A stretch of DNA of 36,981 nucleotides from JBBRXJ01 sp038248505 (GTDB taxonomy: Bacteria; Bacteroidota; Bacteroidia; Bacteroidales; JBBRXJ01). The notes under the pieces are model-generated. The model saw only the letters and a program-made list of their open reading frames with translations, was not told the DNA's origin and searched no databases. Location of the stretch: the NCBI GenBank assembly GCA_038248505.1, contig JBBRXJ010000029.1:1-36981 (forward strand), read 5' to 3'. A program made the translations under genes and the position numbers. Shown here piece after piece: positions 25,011-33,509 of this stretch (position 1 is the first letter of the stretch; each line of letters begins with the position of its first letter).

Positions 25011-27194
25011 ATGAAGACAAAACAAATACTACTCATTATTTCAACTATTTTGCTAGTGAATACCACTATTTCACATGGGCAAGCTCTAGTTGAAGCGCAT
25101 TTTAGCAAAATCATACAATCGAACGGGAAAAGTGTTAACTTTTTAGTTTCGAATGACCCCGATGCGGTTAAATATTACTGGAACTTTGGAGATGGCAAAG
25201 ACACAGCTATGCTTATCAATTCTGTTAACCACACCTACAACAAACCAGGTGTTTACAACGCCTGTTTAACCATTACCGACAGTTTAGGAGGAAAAGACAG
25301 TTACTGCGAAAATATTATTGCAGAAGATAGTATTGCAAAAGCGAGTAAGCGAATTCAAAGCTATGATGTTGATTTCTCTGCCCTTGTTGACACTACGCTT
25401 TATCCATACAAAGTAACATTCACAAACTTTATTCCTGACACGCCAAACATCTCATTTTTTTGGGATATGGGCGATGGCAAAACCTTTGCTGAGAAAAACC
25501 CGATACATGGGTATTCAAAGAAAGGCACGTATAGGGTTACGCTTGCAGCACGCGATTTAATAAAAGGGCAACTATATATCAAAACAAATTTCATCAAAGT
25601 TGGCACACCTAATTGTAGAGCCTCATTCAAATTCAGCGTGAGCAATGATACACTTCGTTTATTTAATACGAGCAGCAGTAATTTAGATAACTATTATTGG
25701 AATTTTGGAGATGCTCTTAGTAGTAGTGACGAAAATCCAGTTCATAAATTTACATCAAATGGTATTTATAATTTAGTTTTTGTTGCTTGGGATGGTACCG
25801 ATACTAGCTCTTGTATGGATTATGCATACGAGCAGGTGCGCATTGGTAATGTTTTTTGTAATGCCTCTTTCAATTATTTTGCAGACTCAGTAACCAATAT
25901 TGTTAATTTCAGAAGCAATTCACTTGGCGATTTTGGTGCGGTAAAACATTCGTGGGTATTTGGTGATGGTAGCGAAAGTAATGACATAAACCCAGTACAT
26001 CAATTTAGTAAACCTGGTATTTATCCGGTAACCATGGCTACATACAACCAACTCACAAATTGTATTGACTTTAAAAAAGAATATATTAAAATTGGAAACA
26101 CCAAAAAAGATTTTGAAGCCGATTTTGAAGAATTCGTTGAACCGGTATTTTATAATGTAAAATTTCAAAATCGTTCAATTGGCGATAGTCTTAATTATTA
26201 CTGGACATTTGGCGATGGAGATACGAGCACCAAAATGCATCCAGTTCACCATTACGATCAAGGGGGATATTACAATGTATGCCTAAATGCGTTTAGGAAC
26301 AAAAAACAAAACATTAGCTGTAAATCAATACGAGTTCTTGAAAGCGGACAGAATATTGATGCCGAAAAACAATGCAAAGCAGACTTTATACCTATAATTG
26401 ACAGTAGCTTGAGAAAAGTAACTTGTGTAAATAAGTCGTTTGGGGAAAATATAAATTACAACTGGATCTTTTACGAAATAGGCATAAAAAGCACCGCAAA
26501 AGACCCAATTTACAGTTACCCAACACCTGGATATTATAAAGTATCACTTAAAGTTGCCAATACACTTGGCAGTAAATGTGTGTCGTTAAAATATGCGCTT
26601 CTGAATGTGGGAATGGGCAACCAAGGAATACGAGTTAATTATGGATATAGATATGATTCGGTTAGCCGCCTGAACAAAGCCACTGGCTACCCTGTTGATT
26701 TTATAGGCATTTCACATGGTGATGCTGCAAAATTAAAATGGTCATTTGGTGATGACACGTATGACTCAACAACCGTAAATCCAACCCACAAATATGATTT
26801 AATTTCGCCACCCGATACCTTCAATGCCTGTCTTGAAATATGGGATGAGATCACAGGAGATTATGATAAATATTGTGAACTCGTTGTGGTTGATGTTTTC
26901 TCATCGGAATCTATTGGAGAGGTTTCAATAACATCAGGAGCTGAATTAACAGTATATCCAAATCCGGTTGAGAAAGAAGCAAATATTGATTACACCTTAC
27001 CTAATGATGGAAATGTAGAAATCTACCTTCTAGAATCTGACGGAACGATTATATACACCCTCACGAGCGGATACCAATCCAAAGGCAACTATCAAATTAA
27101 ACTAAAACCGGGCAATTTACCAGCCGGAAGTTATTTTGTACAGATGCTTACTTCTAATGGTAAAACAGCAAAGAAACTCCTTTTTATAAAGTAA
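25011..27194 (+). CDS. Secreted multi-PKD protein with T9SS sorting domain
   Basis: A 727-residue exported protein. The signal peptide ends near residue 24 (SHGQA). About seven PKD-type repeats of 75-90 residues follow, each with a W.FGDG core: YYWNFGDGKD, FFWDMGDGKT, YYWNFGDALS, HSWVFGDGSE, YYWTFGDGDT, a degenerate NYNWIFYEIG, and LKWSFGDDTY. The sixth has lost the GDG turn. The last ~85 residues (ELTVYPNPVEKEANIDYTL to the end KLLFIK) are a type A T9SS C-terminal sorting domain, so the protein should cross the outer membrane and be attached to the surface. No catalytic domain is seen; adhesion or a structural role is likely. A strong terminator follows. Confidence 0.92.
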   Translation: MKTKQILLIISTILLVNTTISHGQALVEAHFSKIIQSNGKSVNFLVSNDPDAVKYYWNFGDGKDTAMLINSVNHTYNKPGVYNACLTITDSLGGKDSYCENIIAEDSIAKASKRIQSYDVDFSALVDTTLYPYKVTFTNFIPDTPNISFFWDMGDGKTFAEKNPIHGYSKKGTYRVTLAARDLIKGQLYIKTNFIKVGTPNCRASFKFSVSNDTLRLFNTSSSNLDNYYWNFGDALSSSDENPVHKFTSNGIYNLVFVAWDGTDTSSCMDYAYEQVRIGNVFCNASFNYFADSVTNIVNFRSNSLGDFGAVKHSWVFGDGSESNDINPVHQFSKPGIYPVTMATYNQLTNCIDFKKEYIKIGNTKKDFEADFEEFVEPVFYNVKFQNRSIGDSLNYYWTFGDGDTSTKMHPVHHYDQGGYYNVCLNAFRNKKQNISCKSIRVLESGQNIDAEKQCKADFIPIIDSSLRKVTCVNKSFGENINYNWIFYEIGIKSTAKDPIYSYPTPGYYKVSLKVANTLGSKCVSLKYALLNVGMGNQGIRVNYGYRYDSVSRLNKATGYPVDFIGISHGDAAKLKWSFGDDTYDSTTVNPTHKYDLISPPDTFNACLEIWDEITGDYDKYCELVVVDVFSSESIGEVSITSGAELTVYPNPVEKEANIDYTLPNDGNVEIYLLESDGTIIYTLTSGYQSKGNYQIKLKPGNLPAGSYFVQMLTSNGKTAKKLLFIK

Positions 27195-27211
27195 TTTATT
27201 AAAAACAAAAG

Positions 27212-27236
27212 CCCTGGGTAATTCCCGGGGTTTTTT
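27212..27236 (+). terminator. Rho-independent terminator after the PKD/T9SS gene
   Basis: CCCTGGG (27212-27218) pairs with CCCGGGG (27224-27230) with one G-T wobble around the loop TAATT, followed by six T. The preceding A-rich run can extend the stem with the T-tract. It lies 17 nt after the stop codon. The engB promoter element begins 5 nt after it. Confidence 0.88.
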
Positions 27237-27240
27237 GTTA

Positions 27241-27248
27241 TACTTTTG
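27241..27248 (+). promoter_or_regulatory. Bacteroidota -7 element for engB
   Basis: TACTTTTG matches TAnnTTTG and ends 4 nt before the ATG at 27253, so the transcript should start at or just around the start codon. It sits directly behind a strong terminator, so engB needs its own promoter here. Confidence 0.55.
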
Positions 27249-27252
27249 CACT

Positions 27253-27861
27253 ATGGAGATAATAAGTGCTGAATATAAAATTAGTAGTCCGGATGAGGCT
27301 GGTTGCCCCAAAGACCAATTACCAGAGTATGCTTTAATAGGTCGGTCAAACGTTGGAAAATCCTCGTTAATAAACTACTTAACGGGCAGAAATAGCTTGG
27401 CTCGCATATCAATAACACCAGGTAAAACCGTTCTTATAAACCACTTCTCAATAAATAACAACTGGTACCTTGTAGATTTACCAGGCTATGGCTATGCAAA
27501 ACGCTCAAAAGACCAGCGTAAAACCTTTGCCGAATCAATAACAGACTATGTATTAAAGCGCAAAAACCTTTGCTGTTTATTTGTTTTGGTTGATGCCAAT
27601 ATAAAACCACAGGAATCGGATCTGAGTTTTATTTTTATGCTCGGAAAAAACCAGATTCCCTTTTCTATTGTTTTCACAAAGACCGATAAATCAAGCTCCC
27701 TTGCGGTAAAGAAAAACATAGCCGTATTTACTGAACACCTACTGGAATATTTTGAGACTCCCCCTATGCTATTTAAAACCAGCTCAAATAAAAAACTTGG
27801 TCGCAATGAAATTCTCAGCTTTATTGATGAAACAAATCAACGATACCATAAGAAGGATTAA
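27253..27861 (+). CDS. engB: Ribosome biogenesis GTPase EngB (YihA/YsxC)
   Basis: A 202-residue GTPase needed for large ribosomal subunit assembly. The Walker A/G1 motif GRSNVGKSS is at 30-38, the G2 threonine is in ITPGKT (about 54-59), G3 is DLPGYG (75-80), and G4 is TKTDK. I start at the ATG at 27253 (MEIISAEYKI), which fits the family; a TTG six codons upstream lies inside the promoter and terminator region. It begins an informational cluster: engB, prs, rplY, pth. Confidence 0.93.
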   Translation: MEIISAEYKISSPDEAGCPKDQLPEYALIGRSNVGKSSLINYLTGRNSLARISITPGKTVLINHFSINNNWYLVDLPGYGYAKRSKDQRKTFAESITDYVLKRKNLCCLFVLVDANIKPQESDLSFIFMLGKNQIPFSIVFTKTDKSSSLAVKKNIAVFTEHLLEYFETPPMLFKTSSNKKLGRNEILSFIDETNQRYHKKD

Positions 27862-28003
27862 GAGCGAACATCGAAAATCATATGACTGCATCTCAATTGC
27901 AAACAAAACATTAAGCTGAGCATTATCATTCAAACACTTACGAATGTTTATTAACTGTCTATATCTTTTATCTTAATAAATCATAAGATACGCACTGTTT
28001 TTC

Positions 28004-28011
28004 TAATTTCG
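28004..28011 (+). promoter_or_regulatory. Near-consensus -7 element for prs
   Basis: TAATTTCG matches TAnnTTTG at 7 of 8 positions and lies 25 nt before the ATG. No -33 element was found. Confidence 0.3.
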
Positions 28012-28036
28012 CAGAGTCATAAAAAACGACATTGTA

Positions 28037-28978
28037 ATGAACCAATTAATGCCTATTAAACTTTTTGCAGGCAGTGCCTCCACATATATAGGAGAAGAAA
28101 TTGCCCGCGAATTTAATGCTCCACTCGGTCAATATAAGTTACATACCTTTAGCGACGGCGAATTTCAACCCGCTTATGAAGATTCCGTTCGCGGCGCCGC
28201 AGTTTTTATAATACAAAGCACCTTTCAGCCAGTTGATAATCTTTTTGAACTATTAATGCTAATTGATGCTGCTAAACGCGCATCAGCCAATAGAGTTATT
28301 GCAGTAATACCCTATTTTGGATTTGCCCGACAAGATCGTAAAGACAAACCACGAACAGCCATTGGAGCAAAACTGGTAGCCAACTTACTCACGGCAGCGG
28401 GTGTTGACCGAATAATGACGCTCGACTTACATGCCGATCAAATTCAAGGTTTTTTTGATGTTCCTGTTGATCATTTGTATGCATCTCCCATTTTTGTTCC
28501 CTATTTAAAGGACTTAAATTTACCAAACATGGTAATTGCCGCTCCTGATATGGGAGGAACCAAACGTGCTAATGCATACGCTCGTTTCTTAAATAAAGAA
28601 ATGGTAATTTGCTACAAAAGCCGAAGAATTGCCAATGAAATAGATGATTACAAAGTAATTGGCGATGTTAAAGGCAAAGATGTAATTATTGTGGATGATA
28701 TGATTGATACAGCAGGAACCGTTACCATTGCCGCAAGCATTATGGATAAAGAAGGAGCCAGTAGCATAAGAGTAATTGCTACACACGGCGTACTTTCAGG
28801 GCCAGCAATTGATCGCATTATGAAATCACCTATTACAGAAGTAATTGTAACAAATTCTATTCCTCAAAAACATAATTGCCCTAAAGTCAAAGTATTATCT
28901 ATTGCCTCACTATTTTCACAAGTAATTCAGAAAGTATATACCTTTCAATCGATATCATCGCATTTCCTTGTAAAATAA
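28037..28978 (+). CDS. prs: Ribose-phosphate pyrophosphokinase
   Basis: A 313-residue class I PRPP synthetase that makes PRPP from ribose 5-phosphate and ATP for nucleotide, histidine, tryptophan and NAD synthesis. Hallmarks are in order: SDGEFQP with the RGAAVFIIQST segment, YFGFARQDRKDKPRTAIGAK (the flexible-loop and ATP region), the DLHADQIQGFF metal-binding motif, and VIVDDMIDTAGT, the PRPP-binding loop. Length is normal. A second ATG four codons on (MPIKLFAG) is also possible. It stands between engB and rplY, each with its own upstream region. Confidence 0.95.
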   Translation: MNQLMPIKLFAGSASTYIGEEIAREFNAPLGQYKLHTFSDGEFQPAYEDSVRGAAVFIIQSTFQPVDNLFELLMLIDAAKRASANRVIAVIPYFGFARQDRKDKPRTAIGAKLVANLLTAAGVDRIMTLDLHADQIQGFFDVPVDHLYASPIFVPYLKDLNLPNMVIAAPDMGGTKRANAYARFLNKEMVICYKSRRIANEIDDYKVIGDVKGKDVIIVDDMIDTAGTVTIAASIMDKEGASSIRVIATHGVLSGPAIDRIMKSPITEVIVTNSIPQKHNCPKVKVLSIASLFSQVIQKVYTFQSISSHFLVK

Positions 28979-29044
28979 GATTTTAGGTTATTTTAGCGTC
29001 TTCAGAATTGAAATGATTCATTTAGACAGACATTTTAGCTTTCA

Positions 29045-29078
29045 TTTGAGATATTATTTGAAGTAAATTGTATATTTG
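29045..29078 (+). promoter_or_regulatory. Promoter for rplY-pth with -33 and -7 elements
   Basis: TTTG at 29045-29048 and TATATTTG at 29071-29078 are separated by 22 nt, close to the usual Bacteroidota spacing. This is the best full promoter in the window. The leader would be about 40 nt and ends with AAGGA 1 nt before the ATG, too close for a standard ribosome-binding site. Confidence 0.6.
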
Positions 29079-29125
29079 CACTCTCATTTTTTAATTAAGG
29101 ATATAAAAGTTTAAATTTCAAGGAA

Positions 29126-29794
29126 ATGAAATCAATTGCGATTAAAGGAAACACAAGAACTGAAATAGGAAAGAAAGCCAGCAGAGATCAACGTATTAGT
29201 GAATTAATACCTTGTATTCTATATGGAGGTAAAGAAAACGTGTCATTTACAAGTCACAGAAACAACTTTAACGGTTTAATATTTACCCCAAACTCATATA
29301 TAGTTGAACTCGATATTGATGGAAAGACCTATCGTGCTGTAATGCAAGACCTTCAATACGATACACTTAGCAATGCAGTAAGTCACATTGACTTTATGGA
29401 AGTTGCTGAAGGAAAGCCAGTAGTTGTTATGATTCCTATTAGTACCAAGGGAAATTCAAAAGGAGTACTTGCAGGCGGTAAGCTAAAAATAAGCAAAAGA
29501 CATTTAAAAATACGTGCACTAACTCAACATCTTCCTGATGTCCTTGATATTGACATATCAGAGTTGGAAATTGGCAGTCACATACGTATTAAAGATTTAG
29601 CTCATGATAATATTGAATTTGTTGAATCAGGTAATACTACTATTATATCAGTATTAATGGCAAGAGCCGTTGCAGTTGAAGAAGCTAAAACAGCAGCAAA
29701 ACCTGCTGCAGCTAAAGCTGCAGCTCCTGCAGCCGCAGCAAAAGCTGGTGATGCAAAAGCAGCTGAAGCTAAACCTGCTGCTAAAAAGAAATAA
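29126..29794 (+). CDS. rplY: 50S ribosomal protein L25 (long CTC/TL5 form)
   Basis: A 222-residue L25 of the long general-stress CTC type. The N-terminal 5S rRNA-binding domain (residues 1-90, with GNTRTEIGKKASRDQR and VMQDLQYDTLSNAVSHIDFMEV) is followed by the TL5-type C-terminal domain (to about 185). The last ~35 residues are almost only Ala, Lys, Pro and Glu (repeats of AAKPAAAK type), a low-complexity tail probably disordered and RNA-binding. The rplY-pth order is conserved in many bacteria. The codons of the tail use repeated gct/gca/gcc with aaa. Confidence 0.95.
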   Translation: MKSIAIKGNTRTEIGKKASRDQRISELIPCILYGGKENVSFTSHRNNFNGLIFTPNSYIVELDIDGKTYRAVMQDLQYDTLSNAVSHIDFMEVAEGKPVVVMIPISTKGNSKGVLAGGKLKISKRHLKIRALTQHLPDVLDIDISELEIGSHIRIKDLAHDNIEFVESGNTTIISVLMARAVAVEEAKTAAKPAAAKAAAPAAAAKAGDAKAAEAKPAAKKK

Positions 29795-29805
29795 AATACT
29801 TGACC

Positions 29806-30369
29806 TTGAAATACCTTATCGCCGGTCTCGGTAACATAGGGGACGAATACAAGGATACGCGACATAATATTGGATTTAGGATATTGGATGTTCTCTCAAG
29901 GGCATCCAATATTTCATTTATAGACCAACGTTATGGTGCCCTTGTCGAATACCGATTTAAAGGCCGCACCCTCATCCTACTTAAACCTTCCACTTACATG
30001 AATTTAAGTGGGAAGGCCATAAACTATTGGCTCCAAAAGGAGAACATCCCAATTGAAAATCTTTTAGTTATAAACGACGATCTTGCCCTTCCCTTAGGAA
30101 CGCTTAGATTAAGAGCCACAGGAAGTGATGCTGGACATAATGGCTTAAAAAACATTATCGAGATTTTAGGGCATCAAAATTTTGCACGTCTTAGATATGG
30201 CATTGGTAAAGAATTTAGACCCGGCGAACAAGTTGATTATGTACTTGGAAAATGGACTGCCGAGGAAGAAAAAACAATTCCTGATAGAATTAAAGTTGCC
30301 ATAGATATGATTCACTCATTTGCAACGCAAGGCACACAACGAACAATGAATGACTATAATAAAAGATAG
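29806..30369 (+). CDS. pth: Peptidyl-tRNA hydrolase
   Basis: A 187-residue enzyme that releases tRNA from stalled peptidyl-tRNA. I start at TTG 29806, giving MKYLIAGLGNIGDEYKDTRHNIG, with the catalytic His in TRHN (about residue 20). Another TTG two codons upstream is also possible; there is no ATG in range, so a non-ATG start is used either way. KPSTYMNLSGKA, NDDLALPLG and GSDAGHNGLKNII are the family motifs and are all intact. It starts 11 nt after rplY and should be co-transcribed. Confidence 0.93.
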   Translation: MKYLIAGLGNIGDEYKDTRHNIGFRILDVLSRASNISFIDQRYGALVEYRFKGRTLILLKPSTYMNLSGKAINYWLQKENIPIENLLVINDDLALPLGTLRLRATGSDAGHNGLKNIIEILGHQNFARLRYGIGKEFRPGEQVDYVLGKWTAEEEKTIPDRIKVAIDMIHSFATQGTQRTMNDYNKR

Positions 30370-30695
30370 TGAGGTTTGATCCGACGACGTGGAGTGAACA
30401 GTGAAGTGTGAGTAGCCAATGTCTGAATAATCAATATGCGGTGAAAGACATCGCTATTCGCATTAAATATGCTGAGATTATTTTATTTTGCGTCTAATTC
30501 TGCAAAAGGAGTATTATTATTCTTTTTATAAGACGATTAAAGCAAGTTACTTTATCACTTTTTTTCACTTCGTTAACTGATAATCGTTAATTAAAATATT
30601 TGGTGAAATATTTAATCAATGTATCAAGTTACGAATCATCTCAAAGTCAAGTTACGTTTGCAATTGAGTATTCCAAATTTCTGCAATCCTCCATT
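30370..30695. other. Gene-free gap after pth
   Basis: 326 nt between the convergent pth and M64 peptidase genes. I see no ORF with family features, no tRNA and no clean terminator. It holds a pair of 10-bp direct repeats TCAAGTTACG (30624-30633 and 30647-30656), with a third partial copy GCAAGTTAC at 30542-30550, and a short palindromic AAATATTT pair near 30595-30616. A decayed gene is possible but not supported. Confidence 0.5.
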
Positions 30696-31982
30696 TTATT
30701 CTTGTTTCAATCCAACATAATAATTTATCATACGCAATATTGAACGCTGGCAAACGGGGCAAAAAAAATCTACCTCATTATCTTTCATACGACAAGAGTG
30801 ATATGAGCGATACAAACCCTTTGCACTGTAACCCGCACCTTCATAAACTCCAATTTTATTAACTGTTGAGTCGTTTATAGGGCTCGGAATACTCAATCCG
30901 GGTTCAAGCATATTAGCCCATTTACTTTGAAATGCTACGAGGCTGGTGATATTTGGCTCCCACGGTTCTGAGAGGGTATCATAAAAATCGATATATGGCA
31001 CCTGCGAATTATAATACTCATCGCCTAATCCTGCAAAGCTATGCCCAAGCTCATGTACTGTAACAATATTTGACAAATCACCACCATTATAACTAGTAGC
31101 ATAAAGATTATAAATTGCACCACCTCCATAAATTTTACTATTACATAATATGATAATGTTATCATAAGGAACGCCAGCAACAGCATCACTCAAAGCAAAC
31201 ATATCGCTTGTCATTAAGTAACGATCAGTACCAAATGTATAATACGAAGCATTTACCACGGTCGACTTCCAGATACTATCACCCGGCACATCCACACCAC
31301 TCTCCGCAGAGGGAGCCATTACGGCCCAAACATTAAAATTATTTATTTGCTCTTTAAAAGGTGAGTACAAAAACAAATGAGCGGTCATGGACTTTGCAGC
31401 ATCTAAAAAAACAGGCATCTGCTGAGAGGTAAAACCTTCGGCCACAAAAACCAGATCAACTTTCGAGGAGGAAGCTCCTTTATAAAGTAGTCGTTTTACG
31501 TTGTATTTAACAGCTTTTTTCGTTTCTATATCAATTCTATTTGGATTAATATACATGGAAAAATGATTTATAAAACGACCATCATTATGTCGTTCTTCAA
31601 TTATAAAGCGAACCGACTTTTTTGGATATGGAAAGCGAGCTACCTGTGAGAAGCAACGATTCACCATTTTAGCCTCGGGGGTTGATTGCCATTCATTGAA
31701 TAGACATGAAAAACCGCGAGAGAAAATAGGTACATTTGAAACGGAATCATAAATTACGAAACGAAATTCACCATAATTAAAAGGATCTATAAGATTTACT
31801 TTTGTGCCACCCCACTCCGATTCGCGACCTAACTTATGTAAAAATATAGTGCCATTTTCATTATTTCCGGCTATAAAATAATCGACTCGCATCACACCTT
31901 CAGTAAAAAAATTCTCAAATGAAACCTGAGCTTTAAGAGGCGCACTTATAATTAGAAAAAGTATTAAAATATTTTTCATCAT
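30696..31982 (-). CDS. Secreted M64 (IgA peptidase-like) zinc metallopeptidase
   Basis: A 428-residue exported protein with a signal peptide MMKNILILFLIISAPLKA, cut before QVSFENFF. An N-terminal beta-rich domain (about 20-160) precedes the M64 catalytic domain, which opens DLVFVAEGFTSQQM (176-189), characteristic of the family. The zinc motif HELGH is at 310-314, followed by GLGDEYY (318-324). CPVC near the C-terminus (about 413-416) and another Cys in SCRM suggest disulphides. No T9SS sorting domain is seen, so it is periplasmic or released by another route. It is divergent from mscS, with an inverted repeat between them. Confidence 0.88.
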   Translation of the reverse strand: MMKNILILFLIISAPLKAQVSFENFFTEGVMRVDYFIAGNNENGTIFLHKLGRESEWGGTKVNLIDPFNYGEFRFVIYDSVSNVPIFSRGFSCLFNEWQSTPEAKMVNRCFSQVARFPYPKKSVRFIIEERHNDGRFINHFSMYINPNRIDIETKKAVKYNVKRLLYKGASSSKVDLVFVAEGFTSQQMPVFLDAAKSMTAHLFLYSPFKEQINNFNVWAVMAPSAESGVDVPGDSIWKSTVVNASYYTFGTDRYLMTSDMFALSDAVAGVPYDNIIILCNSKIYGGGAIYNLYATSYNGGDLSNIVTVHELGHSFAGLGDEYYNSQVPYIDFYDTLSEPWEPNITSLVAFQSKWANMLEPGLSIPSPINDSTVNKIGVYEGAGYSAKGLYRSYHSCRMKDNEVDFFCPVCQRSILRMINYYVGLKQE

Positions 31983-32007
31983 AATAAATTTAATTTTAAA
32001 TGGCAGG

Positions 32008-32073
32008 ATGAAACCTCCATGTTGCTGATTTTATTATTGTTGTGTTTGTATTTTTCAAACATGGATGTTTCAT
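32008..32073. promoter_or_regulatory. 16-bp inverted repeat between the M64 peptidase and mscS genes
   Basis: ATGAAACCTCCATGTT at 32008-32023 and AACATGGATGTTTCAT at 32058-32073 are reverse complements at 15 of 16 positions, 34 nt apart. They sit in the divergent intergenic region, 25 nt upstream of the M64 start and 35 nt before the mscS -7 element. They may be paired operator half-sites or the ends of a small hairpin. Confidence 0.45.
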
Positions 32074-32107
32074 AAGACTGAATAAGGTTTTAATGTTTGA
32101 AATTTAC

Positions 32108-32115
32108 TAATTTTG
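32108..32115 (+). promoter_or_regulatory. Bacteroidota -7 element for the MscS gene
   Basis: TAATTTTG fully matches TAnnTTTG, 42 nt before the ATG, giving a leader of about 36 nt. No convincing -33 TTTG is at the right distance. Confidence 0.5.
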
Positions 32116-32157
32116 CTCCTTAACAGTACGAAATTAAATTAAAACTTTAAAAACGAT

Positions 32158-33363
32158 ATGTTAAAACAAATAATTGAATGGAGTGATTGGTTGCTTTCAT
32201 ACACCAACTTAGCGCATCAGTATATTGTAATTATTCGTTATATCGGATTATCAGCATTGGTACTCTTGTTTAGCTATATTGCCGATCGCATAACCCGAAG
32301 TATTTTAATGCGCTCCCTAACAAAATTTATTGAAAGTAGCGAAACGCAATGGGATGATATTCTCCTACAAAAAAATGTATTTAGCCGTGTAGCACATTTT
32401 GTACCCGCTTTGGTTTTATACTTTGCTATAGAACATGGCATGCAAGAGTTTCCCACTCTAGCTGGAATGCTGCACAAGCTAATTTATAGCTACATGATTT
32501 ATTTATTATTGCGTGTTATAAATGCATTACTTGATGGCTTTCATGAAATATACCAAACCACACCCATGGCTAAAGACCAGCCTATTAAAGGATATATACA
32601 AACAGTAAAAATCATCGTTATCTTTATAGGTATTATTCTTATTCTCTCTATACTTTTAGATAAAAGTCCAAAGTACTTTTTCACTGGCTTGGGTGCACTT
32701 ACCGCCGTTTTAATGTTGGTATTTAAAGATGCTATTCTTGGCTTTGTTGCTTCAATACAGCTCAGCACAAATAACATGGTACGTATTGGCGATAGCATTG
32801 AACTACCCAAATATGGGGTTGAGGGAGAAGTAATAGAAATTAGTCTCACTACAATTAAAGTTAGGAATACCGATCAAACCATTATGACAATTCCTCCATA
32901 CGTTTTAGTTAGCGATTCTTTTAAAAACTGGCGCGGAATGCTCGAATCTGATGGACGTAGAATAAAACGTGCCATAAACATAAACATTAACAGCATAAAA
33001 TTTTGCGATGAGCAGATGTTGAAAAGAATGTCCAATATCAAGCTCGCAGCAAATTATATTGAAAAGAAAAAAGGGGAAGGCAAAATATCTGAACTCACCA
33101 ACCTCAGCATTTTCAGAGCTTATTTAGAGGCTTGGTTACTGACTCACGACAAACTAAATCTTAATATGCCAAACGTTGTGCGCACTCTTGACCCAAAAGA
33201 AAGCGGACTTCCTCTTGAAGTATATGTTTTCTCAAAAGAAAAAAAATGGGCTGATTATGAGTGGGTGCAAGCAGAAGTGGTTGATCACATTATTGCCATG
33301 GTTCCTCAATTTGAATTGGAATTATTTCAAAACCCAAGTGGGATGGATGTTTGCAGGAAATAA
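32158..33363 (+). CDS. MscS-family mechanosensitive channel (YbdG/MscM-like)
   Basis: A 401-residue inner-membrane protein. About four or five hydrophobic helices lie between residues 20 and 210. The pore-lining helix and following beta domain are recognisable around GLGALTAVLMLVFKDAILGFVASIQL and NNMVRIGDSIELPKYGVEGEVIEISLTTIKVRNTDQTIMTIPPYVLVSD. RIKRAININI marks the C-terminal vestibule. It lets solutes out upon hypo-osmotic stress. The K+ importer TrkH elsewhere in the window belongs to the same physiology, but the two are 26 kb apart. Confidence 0.92.
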   Translation: MLKQIIEWSDWLLSYTNLAHQYIVIIRYIGLSALVLLFSYIADRITRSILMRSLTKFIESSETQWDDILLQKNVFSRVAHFVPALVLYFAIEHGMQEFPTLAGMLHKLIYSYMIYLLLRVINALLDGFHEIYQTTPMAKDQPIKGYIQTVKIIVIFIGIILILSILLDKSPKYFFTGLGALTAVLMLVFKDAILGFVASIQLSTNNMVRIGDSIELPKYGVEGEVIEISLTTIKVRNTDQTIMTIPPYVLVSDSFKNWRGMLESDGRRIKRAINININSIKFCDEQMLKRMSNIKLAANYIEKKKGEGKISELTNLSIFRAYLEAWLLTHDKLNLNMPNVVRTLDPKESGLPLEVYVFSKEKKWADYEWVQAEVVDHIIAMVPQFELELFQNPSGMDVCRK

Positions 33364-33370
33364 TGTTAAT

Positions 33371-33506
33371 TGATTATGCATAATCGTACACCAATTAGAT
33401 ATTTACTGATTTTTAATGAATGCAAATCTCTTATATATTGATGAAAGCAGGATGCTGAGGTATTTTAGTATGAAATTTGTCTTTGGTGTATCATTATGCA
33501 TAGTCA
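33371..33506. mobile_element. 136-bp MITE-like element with 22-bp terminal inverted repeats
   Basis: The left end TGATTATGCATAATCGTACACC (33371-33392) and the right end (33485-33506) are reverse complements at 19 of 22 positions. Positions 33371-33460 match the reverse complement of 25-114 at about 90%. It has no ORF. It starts 8 nt after the mscS stop codon. No clear target-site duplication could be read; the AT-rich flanks taat/aatt leave it open. Confidence 0.65.
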
Positions 33507-33509
33507 AAT

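Noticed and set aside
27235..27252. TTG start six codons upstream of engB
   Set aside because: It lies in the terminator T-tract and the -7 promoter element; the ATG at 27253 fits the family.
30370..30695. Direct repeats TCAAGTTACG considered as a CRISPR-like or regulatory array
   Set aside because: Only two exact 10-bp copies, 23 nt apart, plus one partial copy; far too few and too short for an array.
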